Shown: positions 54,948 through 55,695 of the stretch, in pieces | How positions within the stretch are numbered: the stretch's first letter is position 1 | Layout: every line of letters begins with the position of its first letter | Source: Deltaproteobacteria bacterium Ga0077550 | GTDB lineage: Bacteria; Myxococcota_A; Polyangia; Nannocystales; Nannocystaceae | Length of the DNA stretch: 55,695 bases | Direction: 5' to 3' | NCBI GenBank assembly: GCA_001464385.1 | Contig: LNFB01000290.1 | Span: forward strand, 1 to 55,695 | Notes under the pieces: model-generated | The model's input: only the letters and a program-made list of their open reading frames with translations | What the model was told of the DNA's origin: nothing | The model's database searches: none | Translations under genes and position numbers: made by a program

Positions 54948-55580
54948 ATGCATCCCTCCGAGTTCGACTTGCTCGAGGCATGGGCCGGGGGCTCCAAGCA
55001 AGCAGGCCAGCGCTTGTTCGCGAGCCACTTCGACGCCCTGTACAGGTTCTTCCGCAACAAGGTCGGGGACGACGCCGGGGACCTCGTTCAGGCGACCCTC
55101 CTCGCCTGCATGGAGAGCCGCGGCACGTTCCGACGGGACTGCGCGTTTCGGACGTTCGTGTTCGCGGTGGCGCGGAACATCCTCCTTCGCCACTTCGACT
55201 CGCGGCGTCGCGGCGAACGCTTCGACCCGATGGTGGAGTCGGCCGCGGACGCGGGCGCTACCCCGACCCAGTTGCTCGAAGTCAAGCAGCACCACAAGTA
55301 CTTGCTGGAGGCCCTGCGACGGATCGCCCTGGAGCATCAGATGCTCCTCGAGCTCCACTACTGGGAGCGGCTGGTGGGTCCCGAGCTCGCCGTGATCCTC
55401 GGGGTGCCCGAGGGAACGGTGCGGACTCGCCTTCGTCGGGCGAAGCAGCTCCTGTTGGCGGAGGTCGAGCGTCTCGCGGGCCAGGAAGTGCGCACCCGAG
55501 AACAGGATCTCGACGGCTGGGCGGCCGAGGTTCGCCAACACTTGGTGGCCGCGGGGTTGCGCCCGCCGGCTCCGACCTGA
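54948..55580 (+). CDS. ECF-type RNA polymerase sigma factor
   Basis: 210 residues. Region 2 includes ALYRFFRNKVGDDAGDLVQATLLACMESRGTFR and RTFVFAVARNILLRHF (-10 recognition and melting). Region 4 has LLELHYWERLVGPELAVILGVPEGTVRTRLRRAKQLL, a helix-turn-helix for the -35 element. There is no sigma-3 domain. A C-terminal extension of about 30 residues follows region 4. No anti-sigma gene lies upstream, and the downstream one would be beyond the window. In related myxobacteria such sigma factors often precede Ser/Thr protein kinase genes; this cannot be seen here. Confidence 0.93.
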   Translation: MHPSEFDLLEAWAGGSKQAGQRLFASHFDALYRFFRNKVGDDAGDLVQATLLACMESRGTFRRDCAFRTFVFAVARNILLRHFDSRRRGERFDPMVESAADAGATPTQLLEVKQHHKYLLEALRRIALEHQMLLELHYWERLVGPELAVILGVPEGTVRTRLRRAKQLLLAEVERLAGQEVRTREQDLDGWAAEVRQHLVAAGLRPPAPT

Positions 55581-55695
55581 GGCGAAGCCTGGGGGCGTCC
55601 GAAAATCTGGGCGGCGGGGCAATCGATGAAGGCGCCCGGCTGACCAGAGAGAAGGGCCGCCGTACGCCGCCCTCCCCGGGGCCTCGCGAGAGGCA
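55581..55695. other. Region after the sigma factor gene, to the window end
   Basis: 115 bp. A five-codon frame (MKAPG) at 55626 is not a gene. No start of a following gene, hairpin or repeat can be identified with confidence. Confidence 0.4.

Noticed and set aside
1..55695. Insertion sequences, prophage, integrase or attachment sites
   Set aside because: No transposase, integrase, phage structural gene, terminal inverted repeat or change in base composition was seen anywhere in the window.

Overview
This is a very GC-rich (about 70%), gene-dense bacterial chromosome segment. It holds about 53 protein genes on both strands and no rRNA or tRNA gene that I could see. The organism is most likely a myxobacterium of the Nannocystaceae type (Myxococcota). 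The evidence is at least thirteen lipoproteins, several with a Ser/Thr/Gly/Asp-rich linker after the lipid cysteine followed by a cysteine-rich or repeat domain, DNDxDG-type calcium motifs, and a complete envelope-spanning Tol module. This assignment is inferred from protein style; no marker gene is present.

Layout. 1-7.2 kb: the 3' part of a sulfatase-modifying-factor-like protein translationally coupled to a secreted M14 carboxypeptidase, then a run of small membrane proteins ending in an HTTM-like protein. 7.2-15 kb: a bacterioferritin-comigratory-type peroxiredoxin, an unknown protein, three surface lipoproteins (six PPC-like repeats, a cysteine-rich protein, an M28 peptidase), a RecF/OLD-like ATPase with altered catalytic residues, and a bPH2 protein. 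15-21.3 kb: a small lipoprotein, a multi-pass membrane protein, a YfcE-type phosphodiesterase, pyrF, a serine beta-lactamase-fold hydrolase and two small envelope proteins. 21.4-29 kb: a DUF4139 lipoprotein followed by a trypsin-like protease with calcium-loop repeats, then three related lipoproteins. 29-34.7 kb: tolQ, tolR, a TolA-like gene and tolB, then a Ppx/GppA phosphatase and a PHP phosphoesterase. 34.8-41.3 kb: a cysteine-rich membrane protein, a coiled-coil periplasmic protein, a luciferase-like monooxygenase, a di-haem DUF1111 lipoprotein and a divergent lipoprotein. 41.4-45 kb: a three-gene phosphorelay (kinase, Rcp1-type regulator, hybrid kinase), all overlapping. 45-49.5 kb: pntA-pntB coupled to an acyl-AMP-ligase-like gene. 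49.5-55.7 kb: two cysteine-rich lipoproteins, a VOC protein preceded by what looks like the severed tail of a second VOC gene, a degenerate metallo-beta-lactamase-like protein, an aldo/keto reductase overlapping its likely AraC regulator, and an ECF sigma factor.

The most general observation is regulatory. Twenty genes have a TA-initial hexamer resembling a -10 box only 6-13 bases before the chosen start codon, usually with no Shine-Dalgarno sequence. This implies leaderless or very short-leader transcripts. Multi-gene units instead use 4-base ATGA/GTGA stop-start overlaps. I did not find a clearly new multi-gene system. The best candidates for novelty are the leaderless promoter pattern, the pnt/acyl-AMP-ligase operon, the three-paralogue lipoprotein array beside the Tol genes, the altered ATPase and the VOC remnant. 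All calls come from reading the sequence; no database search was run.
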